Assembly: GCA_023846275.1 (NCBI GenBank)
Contig: CM043868.1
Location: 6,653,653 to 6,717,652, forward strand
Length of the DNA stretch: 64,000 nt
Direction: 5' to 3'
Source: Vanilla planifolia
Lineage: Eukaryota; Streptophyta; Magnoliopsida; Asparagales; Orchidaceae
The translations under genes were made by a program, and so were the position numbers. How positions within the stretch are numbered: position 1 is the first letter of the stretch; each line of letters opens with the position of its first letter. Shown here piece by piece: positions 1 to 13,170 of the stretch. The notes under the pieces were generated by a model. That model was not told where the DNA came from. It did no database searches and was given only the letters and a program-made list of their open reading frames with translations.

Positions 1-1240
1 GGGCCAAGAGCAAACCCTAGAATGCCAAGATATGCCAATTAGCTTTTTAGGAAACCCAAGGATATCTCAAATAGGCTAACCAGTAAGACTAACCCTAGGT
101 TAGATTCTAGATAGGTTTCCTTGGAGCCAAGATCAATTTGGCTTATGTTTTGAAGAAAATACTAAATTCAAGTTAAGGAATATGACGCTTTTGGATAAAC
201 TTGGAGAAAACAAAGGTACCTAGTGTGGTTCCTAAAAGGAAATGATAAGCTAGCATGTTGTACAACAATTTCATTCTACAGCTTAAAAGGTTGTAGATAT
301 ACTAATCTTAATGGACTCTGTACAAAACACCTAGGGTAAGGAAGCATAAGATTGTGATTTAGGGGATTACATAGTAAGAACTCTTAAAGGATCATAGAGT
401 GCTTGTTTTTATTAAGGCCTCCCAAAGGAATGTGGAATACCAATTATTATTGAGTAATCCTAAAAGATTATGGAGTGCTGCTTGATAATTAAAAACTCTT
501 GAACGACTATGGAGTGGTATTTGATATTTTATGACATCCCCCAAGGATCATGAATGCATCCAATTTTATGATAGGATAGTGATTGGTTGTTAGTCACCTA
601 GGTTAGCTACATCATAAAAATATGGGAATCCAAGGATGATAGAGATGTCCCACTAGTACTTGATCAATAAATATTCTCAAAATAATGTAAGGATGCAAGT
701 GGCCAATGTAATCTTACTACGGATGTATCCCTTATTTGCTAATTATTTATCTTGGTAGGCTAAGGCTCATTATATTACATCATAGCTTACTTTACAAGCT
801 TCTTGTACTTATTATATACCTGATAGTTATGTGTTTATGACTACTACTTAATTTTTATAGCAAACCTTAAAAATTCCTTATTAAGCTTCTTAGCTCACCC
901 CCTACCATTACAAGTAGATCTAGGGACCTAAGTGATAGCACTAGCGGTAAAGTTGTGGTGGTAGAGTAAGTGACTAATAGAAATCTTGGCATCCAATATT
1001 ACATTTCCTTATATTTTAGATGTTGTAATAATATTGATTTACACTAGAGACATTTGTTACTATTAACAATACCAAATATCTATCGGACTTTATTCTCAAC
1101 TCCTTGTATTATTTTATTTGGTATGTTTATAATGTGGATTATATGTTGATGGAATGCAATTTATCGACAAGTTTCCAATAGGTACCATGTATTTGATCAT
1201 ATATGAGGGTTGGTTGTACGAGCTTAAGGAGATCCAGTTT
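1..1240 (+). mobile_element. LTR remnant, Ty3 chromovirus-like (Del/Tekay type), running off the left edge
   Basis: This stretch has no coding capacity but reads like the 3' half of a long plant Ty3 LTR. It has short internal tandem repeats (386-660), then a segment near 885-960 resembling the R/U5 part of Del/Tekay LTRs (an AAGCTTCTTAGCTCAC stretch followed by a GATCTAGGGACC stretch). A similar arrangement is seen in reverse orientation at 51735-52500. No primer-binding site follows at about 1240, so it may be a 3' LTR or a solo LTR. The family is inferred from remembered LTR style, not from coding sequence. It is old and heavily mutated. Confidence 0.35.
386..660 (+). repeat. Degenerate tandem repeat, period about 39 bp
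   Basis: Diverged copies of a unit resembling AAAGGATTATGGAGTGCTTG begin near 386, 422, 462, 501 and 541, a spacing of 36-40 bp. A further related copy lies near 630. The unit is imperfect, so the array is old. It sits inside the LTR-like stretch, where such subrepeats are common. Confidence 0.6.
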
Positions 1241-4200
1241 CTATATTAGTTTGACAACAAATTAATAAAGAAGAAGGGTTCATTCAATGCAACATGCCAT
1301 GCACGTGATGAGAAAATTTGGGGATTGTCACTCTCAATTTGAACATCAAGAACATGGAGTGGAAAATGGCTTATTTCCACACCAAATCCTAAACAAGGCT
1401 TATACACTAAATCAAAAAACAACTCTCTACATGATAGTAAAGTTACCAACCCTTATAAGAACTTGATAACATTGATTAAAAAATAACTCACATGAGCTTA
1501 CAACAATTGGCTAATAGTAGAGTCAACAAAGAAATAACTCAAATTAAGGCTCAAAGTTTGAAGAATTTTAATAGAAAATAATTTTATGAAACCCCTAAAA
1601 CAAAGAAATATTTTAAGTGGCATAATATCTAAATGCAAAATAAGGATGATACATATTTAGGAATAGAAAAATGAAGTGAGCAAAGTGATCAAATTCTTAA
1701 TAACAAGCTTAACACCTTGATACACAACAATTTAAAGAATCTTGATGAGTGAGCACACAAAATCCTTTTGAAGACATTGCAATATTTTCAACAATTAACT
1801 CTTTGCTTAAAGCCACTTTTATATATACCCTTGATTATTCTATCATAGATTTTGGTAAGTGAAGGAACTATAATTTATTTTCAAAAGGGATTAAATTTGC
1901 TATTAGGAGTTTCAACAATAGTTCATATAAGTACAATTAGTGGATTGTACCATTATAATAGATAGATAAAATTGATGACTCAACAAACACCTATACAACT
2001 TATTGATTTTTACTTCTTTAAAACTTATCATATAAACAAAACAAAGAGCATCATATTATATGATAAACAATTATTATGTGTTCTTAACCTTTGTTCTCTG
2101 GTTATAAAGATTTCTTACATGATGATCATAGCAATTTTATGAAAATGATGTAATTATGCTCATTGGTGTATTTAACTATTCATGAAGAAGTACATATTTG
2201 ATGAATGAATCATATGTGTTTGATAGAGTGATCTCTAATAGTTTACTTTATATGGTTCACAGTTACTTCATATATTTATGATAAATTTAACATATACATA
2301 TGAAGGAGCATTAGTTGTATTACTTACTTCACTACTATAAATTATACTGACATAAATATAGTTCACGGCTATATGATCCAATTACAACTTTTTCATAACT
2401 TAAATTATATTAGTGAATAAATATCATACAATTTTAAAAGAGGCCTTGCATATTTATGATACATGAAAGGTTTGAGCACTCAAAACACATCCATAAATTA
2501 TACATGGTTGATAAAATGTACAACTAATTTGTCACATCCATTTTTTGTTCCAAAATCACAAGTGTAACAAAAATACAACAATATCAATATCAAAAAATAC
2601 CTATAATTTAGAATAAAAAAAGAAAAATATTAAAATTTTAAAAATCCAACAATTTTTATTATCCACAAAACCAAAGATAAATAAAATATCTACAAAAAAT
2701 CAATAAATCTCTCAATCCAAATTAAATCAAAGACAATATCATAAATAACAAACAAAGTTGAATAGAAAAGTATGATAAAAACCTATAAATCTAATATAAT
2801 AGTCTAATACAATCTTTGGTCCAAAAAAATATAATTGATGACAAATAATTAACAAATATTATTAATGATGAAATATAAAATGATGAATCATCCAACTAAT
2901 GTATTAACTCTGATTATCTCCAATTAATGTATTAACTATGATTATCTACAACTTGTCTCCTACTCATCACCTAGTTTCATGATATTACAAAAACATAAAA
3001 GGGGAGAGTTGGGAGGTTCAATAGAAAATTCTTAAGCCATATTATAAAGCTAACATTGGTTATTCAAGAAGTATTTATGTGATAACTCAATGAATGGCAT
3101 CAGTTTCTAACAACAATAAGGCATCATCATCTAGTTGCTAAGTGAAAATATATTATGTATGGTGACTAAAGTAGACACTTAGTGTCACCTTTCTAATCTA
3201 ATACACTGTCATGTCCAATAGAATCATGATAGGACTTGGTAATTCCATCACATCATATAATTTAGCACCCCTCAAGATAAGTTGATCACATGGGCTAACC
3301 TCATAAAGTTTTAGGAGTCCTTAATAATCGCATGTACTTCTCACTAAAATATAGCATATAATGTGTTTTAAATGAGAATAAATGTGTAGTTTTTTCCCTC
3401 TTAAGACTACTTATAAAAGTTTTTTCTGGAGATTTTTATCATGCGATCTAGTAGTACTCTTATAGGCTCAACTAACTACATGTAACTACTACCACCAAGC
3501 CAACATTGTAAAGTAGGTAACCTATCTATCTTTTGAATGAGCACACATGATCAAGGGTCCATTAAACCTAATCCTCACTAATCATAACCATGTCTTTAAT
3601 TAGTTATATTTTGTTAGCTTTAATCCATCACCATCTAATGTTAGTTAGATTTTCTCAGCTTGAATCTAACATGTAAGAAGTTCTTATCATAAATAATAAT
3701 ATAATAAGTCAAAGGTTTCCTATAACCCCAAATCCATTATCTAAGATTAATCAAAACCTAAGTTAATATGAGATTTCCAACCCAAGTCCAATTATCCAAG
3801 GTTTCTCTTGTTTGAATGCCTTAGCGTTTCTACTAAACCTAAATTTAGCTATTTAGATTATCTTTGTCATTTTTCTATCATTTAGTACTACCTTGATTTC
3901 ATCATGGACCTTTCTTATCAAGGCTAACCATGTAATTTAAAAAGCCTTAGATTTTACCCTTAGGTTTCATCTGTAACCAATTTCTATTACAACTAAGTTT
4001 GGGTTTATACAAGTATCAGTAATGAACCTTATACCACCAAGGCAACCTTGAGTTACCATACCCATCCTAAACCCTCTTCTGAGCTTGCACACATCACCCA
4101 CATCACAACCAAAGTATCATCATATGAATTAAAAGCCTAAATAAGGTTATTCGTGATCTCACTAGAAGAGCTTGGTCAACTTAATGCTCTAGCCAATATC

Positions 4201-6839
4201 TTTTCCTTATTACTTCCTTGGTCAAACCTAGCACATTCTTAAATCTTATTCCATGTATTTCTACCATCTTCTAAGGTCTTGGTCGAGAGCTTAACTATCC
4301 AAAGATTTATTTACAATGCATAAAAGTTATCCAAGGGTATTTCCTTAGTTCCTTACTAAGGCCTTCTGTTATATGTCCCTTTCCCATGGATTATTCTTAG
4401 CCTTTAAGCGTAATTCTAAGCATATGCCAACCTTATATGTTCACATTCAAGCACCTCAAATCTCATTTTTAAACTTATTATGAATTATCCATAAGACCTT
4501 AAATCTAACTATAGCTTAGCACCTCTAGCTATAACCAAGCTCCATTTTTTCCAATCATATCCTTACCCATCCTAGCCTTCTTCTAATCCCCAAACCAATG
4601 ATCACACACACCTTAAAAGCAATTTGATTCTCTTAAGCATTGAACTAATGTCTTTTATAACTTAATAAAGCCATGGCTCCAAGCTTTCCAAGCATATCAA
4701 AAGCAAAGGGATATTTGGCTACAATTTTTCTAAGCTTTTGCCTATATTTTCAAGTTCAAAATCATGGTTCGTCTTCTAAGCTAAGGTTAAAATTTTTGTA
4801 TAAGATGTGGGATACTTCCATGCATGATTTTGGAATACAAGTACATGTTCATATCATCTCATGAAGTGAAATACCTATATCTTTTTTGTTTGGCATAGAT
4901 GTTTTATTTTTTTATGAAATATTACTAAGAAAAACATTTACAAACAAGTACAAAATTTATTTTCCAGCAAAGAAATAACAAGAACACAAAGATTTTTCTT
5001 GATTATGCACTTACACATTAAAATGTGTTTATTTGTGGTTAAAATTCTCTAACATAAATCATGTCAAACCTTTTAAAACTGTCTTCTTCTTATTTCAATA
5101 GTCAAGGCTATGCCCACAAGCATATGAACATCAAATTGACTTACACTCATGGATTAGTAAATATTACATATCCTTATATGATTTCTTTAGCAAAATTGCA
5201 TAAGAAGGGAATGATCAACAACCTTTAGATGCTAATAAAAATTCTCTTTAGTTACAAATGTAAGTGGTTCCTTTTTTTAAGCAAGGGTCATGGAAGAAGG
5301 TTAATTAGCTTTAACAAAATCAATTCACATATAATTTTAATGATATAACTTCTTTTAATTCTTCCATAGATCATGATCTATTTATGCGATTTTCTTAGCC
5401 TTAGCCTTTAATAGTAGACCTTGATTTGAGAGTCACAACAATGACCTACACCCAAATAGCATGGGTTTCTGATCACTTTACCTTCTCACATGAATATTTG
5501 CACCTCAGTGCATGGCACATGACTAATGTGCTATAGCATACACTTTGATGTGCCAACAACAAGCTTCCTTATGTGGTTGCTTGCATGGTGCTTCCTACAA
5601 GGTGTCGCTATGTCAGTTTTCATCATTTTGTTTCCTCTATTAAATTTCTTAACAATTTTTTAGATTTAACGAACTTGGAATTGTGCTCCTGATTAAATCA
5701 TGGCTAAATTTATTTCAAGTAGTCAAAATTCATCCTACCTAGAATCTTTTGTAAAGGGCTTCTCATTTGTCAAGTTTTTTCTTATTTTAAAACTTGAACC
5801 CTCTTTCTTTTTCCTCATGGCATATCTTGTTTTCCTCCTTGTATTCTCTCAGTTAGCCTCTCCAAATCTACTTTTGTGGCTAAGTTTTTTTCTAAAATTC
5901 TTATTAACACATCTTAAAGTCTTAAATAGCTTTGACCACTTGTCTTTAATCCAATGATTTACTTAAGAGAGAGTTAGCTAAGGTTGCTTTAAGCCATGAT
6001 TCACTGATTCAAGTTAAACCTATTCTAATTAACCCCTTTTTGGCAAACGATATTTATCTCATAAAATTTAAGAATCTGACAAGGATATGGCTAAAAAAAG
6101 TTAAATATTTAATCTTTCTTTCTCTTAAAGTTTTTCTTAAGATGTTCCCACATGCATACATACTTTTTTTTTCCATTATTATACTCTTATCTTCATGGCA
6201 AACTAACTCTTAATTTTTAGGAGTCCTATCCATATCTTTATTATAATTCATGGTTGAAAAAGAATTTGTATCAATAATAAAATTAATTAAATAATTTAAA
6301 TTACAAGCTTATTTTTCAAAGCATTAAGCATAATCATATCATAACTCAAGTAGTGCAAATCAAGTCTTACCATTCAACCATGACTTTCAATTCAAAGATT
6401 TAAAAATTCGAATTTTAATTTACATATATTCAAAATTTAAAAATATTTAATTCCTTTTTTTGAATTTTAAATCACCAGAAAACACATACTTTGGTAAACT
6501 ATATTGTAATAATCTAGCCAAGAATATTAGGAGTAATATTATCTTAAGCCTCTTAGACTAAACCTAAATGGCCATCACATTTATACCATTTTGACTTATA
6601 CTAAAAATGTAAAGTAAAATGTACATCGTACAAGTATGGTATTCATTATCATAGGGTACACTAATTAGCCAGTGAAGGATAAAGCTTATTTTAACTTGAT
6701 TTCTTCAATCTTAAGCATGTTTTGAATCCAGTGTTCTTTATAGTAAATGATATATATATATATTTTAATAGTAACTATGACTATTTGAACATGAGGATTA
6801 ATGATTTGACTAGGATAAATGCTTTAGTTTGATAACTCA
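1241..6839. other. Gene-free, unassigned AT-rich DNA, probably decayed repeats
   Basis: Both strands were read for plant proteins, RT, integrase, transposase and RNA genes, and nothing could be supported. The ORFs of 60-85 codons here look random: low-complexity, rich in Phe, Leu and Ser, without motifs. 2540-2960 is a very A-rich patch. 3400-4650 is pyrimidine-rich on this strand and contains many CCTTA and CCAAG words, in the style of the LTR-like DNA at 52700-55600, but I could not align the two by eye. Confidence 0.5.
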
Positions 6840-8425
6840 TGTGTCACAAGAGAAAGTTTAAAAGTTTTAACAATCGAACTATACTTAAGGAAAATAAAGA
6901 TGCTCATGATGGTCTCCAAACCATACATAATAAAATCCCCCATTTGATGACAAATTATTTGAAAGACATTTTTCTCTATAGTTCCTCTAAGAATAAACAT
7001 CTCTTGTATTCCTATAATACAACTATTCTTATCTCTAACCTAAAATATTAACTCAACAAACTATTAGTATTGATTATAATTTTTGTACCAATGAACGATC
7101 ACAAGGTCCATATGGTTAATAGGGAACAAAAAAACCATAGCCATTTTCTTCATTCAAAAAGAAATAAAAGCTAAGAGACCTAATATGTGATCATGAAAGG
7201 CTTTTGATAAATTACTTTAAGATTATTCAAAATTAAAAGATGACCAAGCACAAAAAAGGATCATTCAAAAAATTAAAAACAATTATTTGAACATAAAGAT
7301 TTTGTTAACATTTAATGATAAGTTAGTGAGTGTAGAATCTTGTTCAAGAGCTTCGAAAAAAGTTAATTTAAAATTAAATCAATAAAATCAAGAAGTCAAA
7401 AAGACACTTTGAAATGCAAGTATGTGCAACCTACACTTGGTTGCTCAACACACACACCTAGAAACATGCATACATCTTATCATGCCTTTTTGAATCAATG
7501 CTTTGCTTTTTTTTCCTCGAAGTGGGTATCTCTTCTATTTCAATAATTACATATTCTCATATTTCTTAACACTATTATTGCATGCAAGGTCTATTCTTAG
7601 GGATTGTGAGAATAGAAAGGAAATATTTAATTACATGTCAACATACAAATGGGTACCTAAGTTAAAAAATTTAATGTCACTTATGCTTATGTTAGACCCA
7701 ATTAAATTGGATGTCTAAAGCCATGTAAAGCTTATATTTTTTGGGGGTGTCTCCATGTAGAAGCAAATGGAGACATGTGATACTTAAATAATAGATACTC
7801 TAAACACATGGTGGGTAATAGGAAAAAATTCACATCACTATAGCTAAGGGGTAGTGGATATATATCTTTTAAGAATAACACAAAGAAATGTAAACTAAGA
7901 AATTGAGTTATATGTAACTCATCCAAACTTTATATTGATAATGGCTTTTACTTAGATGGTCTAATATATAAACTTTTAAGTGTTTCATAGTCATGAGAAT
8001 GGTTTTATTGTTAATTTTGAATCTATTATGTGTGATATATTATTATATTTTGAAGCATTATTTTCTAGATTAAGGATAAAAAATGTTTACAAAGTCAACT
8101 TCACTTATTTTGAAAGTAATAACTTCAAGTGCCTAACTACACAAGTCTACGATGCATGATTATAGCATAAGAGACTTGAACATGCTAGGATGAACATGTT
8201 AAGTGATTAAGTTAGATCTTGTTATGCGATTAAGACTTGATTAAAATATAATAAAAATCATGTTTGTAAAATAAGACAACCATGAAAACAACACTATGAA
8301 TCCTTTAACTTAATCAACATTGCATCAACATCAAAATATTTAAAGATAATGCTCATAGATCTATGCAAGCTAATAAAACCCTTAAATTTAGGATGGAAGC
8401 AATTACATTCTTAATCGTCATGCTT
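6840..8425 (+). mobile_element. Ty1/copia fossil, SIRE-like: gag C-terminus to start of integrase
   Basis: Translated fragments follow the usual copia order. There is a charged, coiled gag C-terminal part (about 7140-7400), then a WVPK motif near 7650 that sits after the gag zinc knuckle in this group. A CSKHMVG-like segment near 7795 corresponds to the gag/protease junction. The GAG-pre-integrase region (about 7930-8225) includes the DGLKHNLLSISQL-type block and a histidine-containing HKRLEHA block. Integrase begins at about 8290. It is badly broken, with many disruptions and no usable frame. It stops around 8425 and may continue at 11540 (see findings). Confidence 0.75.
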
Positions 8426-9154
8426 CACCCAACATAAATCCTTACAACCTTATAAAATACATACATAATACAAATCTATTGAATTAATCAGAACTCATAG
8501 TATTAAAAAAGAGGACACACGTTATCAAAATGAGCAAGGGTGCCATGAAAATACATATGATCACAAACATCTCAATGAATAGATATTAGTATAAAAAAAT
8601 TGTTATCATGCTACATGTAAGTTTGAAACTAGTACTGATATAGAAATATATAATAAAATAAAAATATAAATATACTTGCACATACACAATATCCGTCACA
8701 CTCATAAAATACATTAGTCTCTTAGCCCCTAGGTCCTACTCTATCCTCTAAGGACCCTCATCTCAATGAATGTAAACATCATGTCCAATGATGTAAGTTG
8801 GAAATATGCATGGTAAGATTCGCAAGAAAGCTATTAGTTATAAGTAGTAAAACAACATAAAAGAGAAATAAAATAACCAAGCAATAATATAGAGTATAAA
8901 ATAATAAAATGCATAGAAATCCATATAAAAAATGTTATAATAATGCATATTTGGCTATATACATATATATCCAACTCATTATAAGCAAATAGTACCTTTT
9001 ATTTTACTTTTCTTTTATTTTTATATTCATTTCGTTTCTTCATATTTTATCTATTCCTTTTCTTCTCCATGTCCATTCTTAATTGGGCTAAGACTTTTAT
9101 GACCCTTATCCTAATACCTAGAGATCCCTTAGCATATCTCATCATCAAAGGTTT

Positions 9155-9600
9155 TAATAATCTAAAATATCATGGCTCCATCTCTAACTATTATCATACT
9201 ACATCATCACAAAGTCTCACTCCTTAATACCAACATTTTATGTCAATCAAAAATGAGATACTTTAAATGTCAAAATCCCATCTCTAAGTAATCATGACAC
9301 CCACGAGTGAAGTACCTCATCATCACTAACTTTTACCCCCTAATACCAACATCCTTTACTAATGGCAAATGATGAGCTTGGAATGTCAAAGTTGCATCTT
9401 TATGTACTCATATTCTCATCACATAGTCATTGTCCATACAATAAACATGGAGTGTGAATAAGGAAACAAGACTAATGACATGTTGAAGCCTTATCTCTAA
9501 GTACCAAAGACACCTAGTAGTAAAGTATCTCTAACATCACTAAGTTGAGGCCTCTACATGACATAGCACCATCTCTCAGCATAGCAACACCAGAGGTGAT
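9155..9600. repeat. Degenerate tandem repeat, unit about 90-120 bp
   Basis: At least four diverged units can be lined up by recurring blocks resembling CCATCTCTAAGTA, GACACC, AAGTACCTC and CATCACTAA. The clearest pair starts near 9268 and 9510. Units near 9165 and 9390 are weaker. The array probably lies in the U3 part of an LTR. Confidence 0.55.
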
Positions 9601-9771
9601 ATATATAACATATTAGATCTATGAAGTCATTATCTGATACGTTCATGCTCATTCTCATGTTATATTAACCTATTTTCTTTCTTTCTTTTTCTTATTATTT
9701 TTTCTTTAACTTATCATATATTTTGATTTATAGTATCATATAACTCATACAACTATATATGTATAACAATA

Positions 9772-9775
9772 CATA

Positions 9776-9853
<78 letters not shown>
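9772..9853. repeat. Compound microsatellite (AC)n-(AT)n
   Basis: An almost perfect AC dinucleotide run of roughly 60 bp, with one interruption near its left end, passes directly into a perfect AT run of about 19 bp. It lies in gene-free repeat DNA. Confidence 0.97.
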
Positions 9854-11539
9854 GTACTTTAATTAAATTAGAATATAAGTAAAAGAAGGTTATAAATGCA
9901 ATTCTCACATCATCAAATACACTATAATAATATCAAAGAATACTTGACAACCCACTTCGATCATAGCTATTTGATTTGTCTATTAATTGTCTATTGTTGT
10001 TTCTTTTATTTCTTTTCCTTTATTAGCTCTACTCATTCTCTATAAAAAATCACTTTAATGATTATCAATAAATATTTAATCTATAATATGAAAGTATTTT
10101 CTAAAAGTTATGTTTAAAGATAGCCTTTTTTTATTGATGTCATCATATTGTATAGTATGATCAATCTTATCATATTATATATTAAAGGATTTGCAAGTGT
10201 TATACTACTACATTACCATGATCATACCAAACTAATATTGCTGTTATACCAATATGACCTAAGATAATCAATGGGTTGTTTCATAGATTGAACAAACATT
10301 TCATAATAAACCTATTCATTAAATAGTCATATTAGTTTAATTCTCATTTTGTATTGAAGATCAATGCCTTAATTTCATTTTTGATTTCACATCATATAAT
10401 ATGTTATCACATATCATATTGTATGGCCTATGATTGATGCTTTTCAAGTAATGATGTGTACATTTGATCTTTGTTAATCTATTAAAAAAATATTAGACAA
10501 GGTTAATCCATGTTTTTTATTTGTCTCATTTGTCATTAAATGCATAATGCCCTTTCTTAATCATACTAGTTTATCATGTCTTTCAAACTTGTATGATAGG
10601 TAATATATTTGTATACTAAAATAACCCTGATTGTAATTATCCAATATCAAATTAGTGTAGGTATAGTTTAGTATCCATAAAAAATTGTACCAATTTGATA
10701 TATATACATAATACTAGCACAATATGTCGTTATATATGTATATGTGGTTGGACAAGAAATTAAATAAGAAGTTAATTAAAAGTACTAAGTATATCATACT
10801 ACATGATTTTCATTCTATAATAGTATGATCACAAACATCTACTTACGTGTAGAACTAGTATGAACATCATATTGTACTAACATGATACCCCTGAGTTATT
10901 AAAGTGGCTCATTACACTAGTATGATTTTTAGTCACTCCCTTTTCACATTTAACCCAAAAGCTCTCTAGTTCCTACTACTATCATTAATTAATAGGATCT
11001 AATCTATCACCTTGTATGATCATTATGAGTAAAAGCTGTAATAACGTCCTGCCCTTTTCAAAACCTCACTAAAGCTCATATGCATGCTTAACATGAAACT
11101 TAATTCAATTTACGCAAGCATTGAAGAGAAAGCTTGAGGAAAATCATTATCTTTCCAACCTTCATCTAAAAAATAAAGCTAGAAACCCTTTCTTTTTTAA
11201 AATCTTCCTTCTTTCATTTTTTATCTCTTTGTTTTATAGATAGGAGAGTGTCACTTTTCTTTTCTTCTTCCTTTATCACTTTCCTTTACCTCTCTTCCTA
11301 CTCTCCCTATCTCCCAAAATTTGCCAATCATAGTAATCTAGTCTCGAGTAAGGTAGAACCTTATCCTCTTAATAAAAAAGAAGATTAAAACACATGCATT
11401 TTTATCAACATTTTCTTTACAAACTCTAAAAATTGTAATTTATTTCTAAAAATTACAAGCTATAATGGATTTATCACCTTGAAACCTTCATATTGGCATT
11501 TCTAAAAAGAAAATCTGATCACTATCATTTTGACACATT

Positions 11540-12640
11540 TTTTTAGGTGCTCTTAACTCAAAGTATTTTTAATTTATGGATTTTGTGCACTTACATTTGG
11601 TGCCTTGAGAGCATGCATAAGTTTATTAGAAGGGTTTCCATAGTAATTATAGATAAATTTTCATCCTTTACATGGGTTTATGTTTTAAGTTGATGGATTA
11701 TACTTCAAAAATATAGTTAAAAAATTTTTAAATTGATCTTGTTTTAAAGTTCAAATAATATTTTGTGGTTACTGTGGGGAGCTTGAAAATAATATGTTTA
11801 ACAAGCTTTATACAAAATTAGGGATTGAACAAAACTTCCCATTACCAAGATCACCCCAAAAAAGGGACTAGTTGAAAGAAAAAATCAACCTTAGTCAAGA
11901 TGGCTAGACGAAATCTAAATGAGTGAAATCTATCAAAATACATTTGTGCCAACCTATTAACACAATATACATTTTAAAAGAAGTCTCAATTTGGTCAATA
12001 ATAAACAAAACACCATATGAACTTAAAATGGACATAAACCTAACATTTCTTATCTTGAAGTTTAGTGTTTTGCATGTTATATATTAAAAGACAATGCAAC
12101 AACATAAAAAAATCTACTCTTAAATCTGATGAAGGAATGTATTGGGATATCCTTAAACCATATGTCATATAGAATATTTAAGAAAAGAATACAAGCTATA
12201 GATGAAACTATAAAAGTTGATTTTGATGAAAATAATTCAATGGAAGAATAAATTATTATGAATAAAAAATTAAGATCAATAAAGTGATAGAGGAATTAAA
12301 AGATAAAGATTAATTTGAGGAAGAGAAAGGTAGTCTTCCAATAGATTTGAGGTTCTCAAAATCTTGTCCTCAAAAAAATACTAATTGGTGGTCAATCTAA
12401 TGAAGTTAAAACTAGATAATCATTTCTAGAAGTGGTAACACTCCTAGCTTTTATTTCTCAAATTGAACCTTAAAAAACAAAAGATGTAGAAGCTGATCCT
12501 TCTTGGTTAGTTTCTATGAAAGATGAACTTAATCAATTCAAATAAAATAATGTATAGGACTTTGTTGAAAGGTGAAGTGTAAGCCAAACTATAAGAACTA
12601 AGGAAGTTTTCAAAAAATAAGTTAAATAATAAAGTGGTAG
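11540..12640 (+). mobile_element. Ty1/copia fossil: integrase to start of reverse transcriptase
   Basis: The order is canonical for SIRE-like copia. The integrase core comes first, with a segment matching the TWVYxLS block near 11675. A GELENN-type block follows near 11790, then the block around the conserved PRTPQQNG motif near 11850, and the NKTPYEL motif near 12010. The SDEG/FNKR/FDE linker lies at 12120-12240. The start of RT, with a MKDELNQF segment, is near 12520. It is heavily broken. It ends close to 12640, just before LTR-like sequence of the next Ty3 fossil, so that element probably inserted here. Confidence 0.8.
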
Positions 12641-12739
12641 ATAATTATTGTCATAGTCATGCTTTAAAAGCTTTATAATATTCCAAAAATTTTCGAGAAG
12701 GGCACATGGGCATTGATATTTCACTAACATTTTTTATTC

Positions 12740-13170
12740 TAATACTTTTGAGTAATTTGTTTAAGTACTTAGTTTGTGATATCAAAATTCTATTTGAATT
12801 TTTTTAATTGTAAGTATTAAAAACAAAATCCATTTTCCTATCATAGTTATAGTATCCAAAAATTTTACATTGTATAAGATGTTATAACTCTTGAGATTAA
12901 AATAATGTGATTCCAAATATATGTATTTCAAAGGGATGTAATGTTGAAAATGAAGTAAAAAAAGTTTATTTAGGGATGTGCTAAAAATATCTCATTGATA
13001 GAATCTAATGATTATTAGTTTATATTTTTTTGAGATCTAAATAATTAATTCAAGATTTTTAAATTAGAATAACATGGGTGTAATTTTGGCAACTGCTATG
13101 TATAAAATGATCATTTCATAAATTTAACTATTCCAAGGTAAAATGATTCTTATTATTTTAATATTAAAAG
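12740..13170 (+). repeat. Left LTR remnant of the Ty3 fossil
   Basis: 12850-13140 aligns by eye with 15755-16130. Shared blocks include CCAAAAATTTT/TTCAAAAATTTT followed by CTTGAGATTAA, the block around TCTAAATAATTA, and the block ending in AATTTAAC. The two lie in the same orientation on either side of the pol remnant. Divergence is high. The left edge was not determined. Confidence 0.55.

Larger units (their letters stand above)
8426..11539 (-). mobile_element. Probable minus-oriented LTR between two copia pieces
   Basis: No coding sequence is recognisable in these 3.1 kb. Read on the minus strand, 8750-8650 resembles the R/U5 part of a plant Ty3 LTR, while 9155-9600 is a tandem-repeat array of the kind found in U3 regions. 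10950-11340 is polypyrimidine-rich on the plus strand. The block sits between two same-strand copia integrase pieces, which is what an inserted LTR would look like. Boundaries and family are inferred, and 9854-11539 could equally be other repeat debris. Confidence 0.3.

Noticed and set aside
386-660. Regularly spaced short repeats as a CRISPR-like array
   Set aside because: The units are diverged and follow each other without unique spacers, inside plant LTR-like DNA.
4673-5957. ORFs of 63 and 85 codons as small host genes
   Set aside because: No splice context, codon bias or motif; they are Phe/Leu/Ser-rich chance frames in AT-rich DNA.
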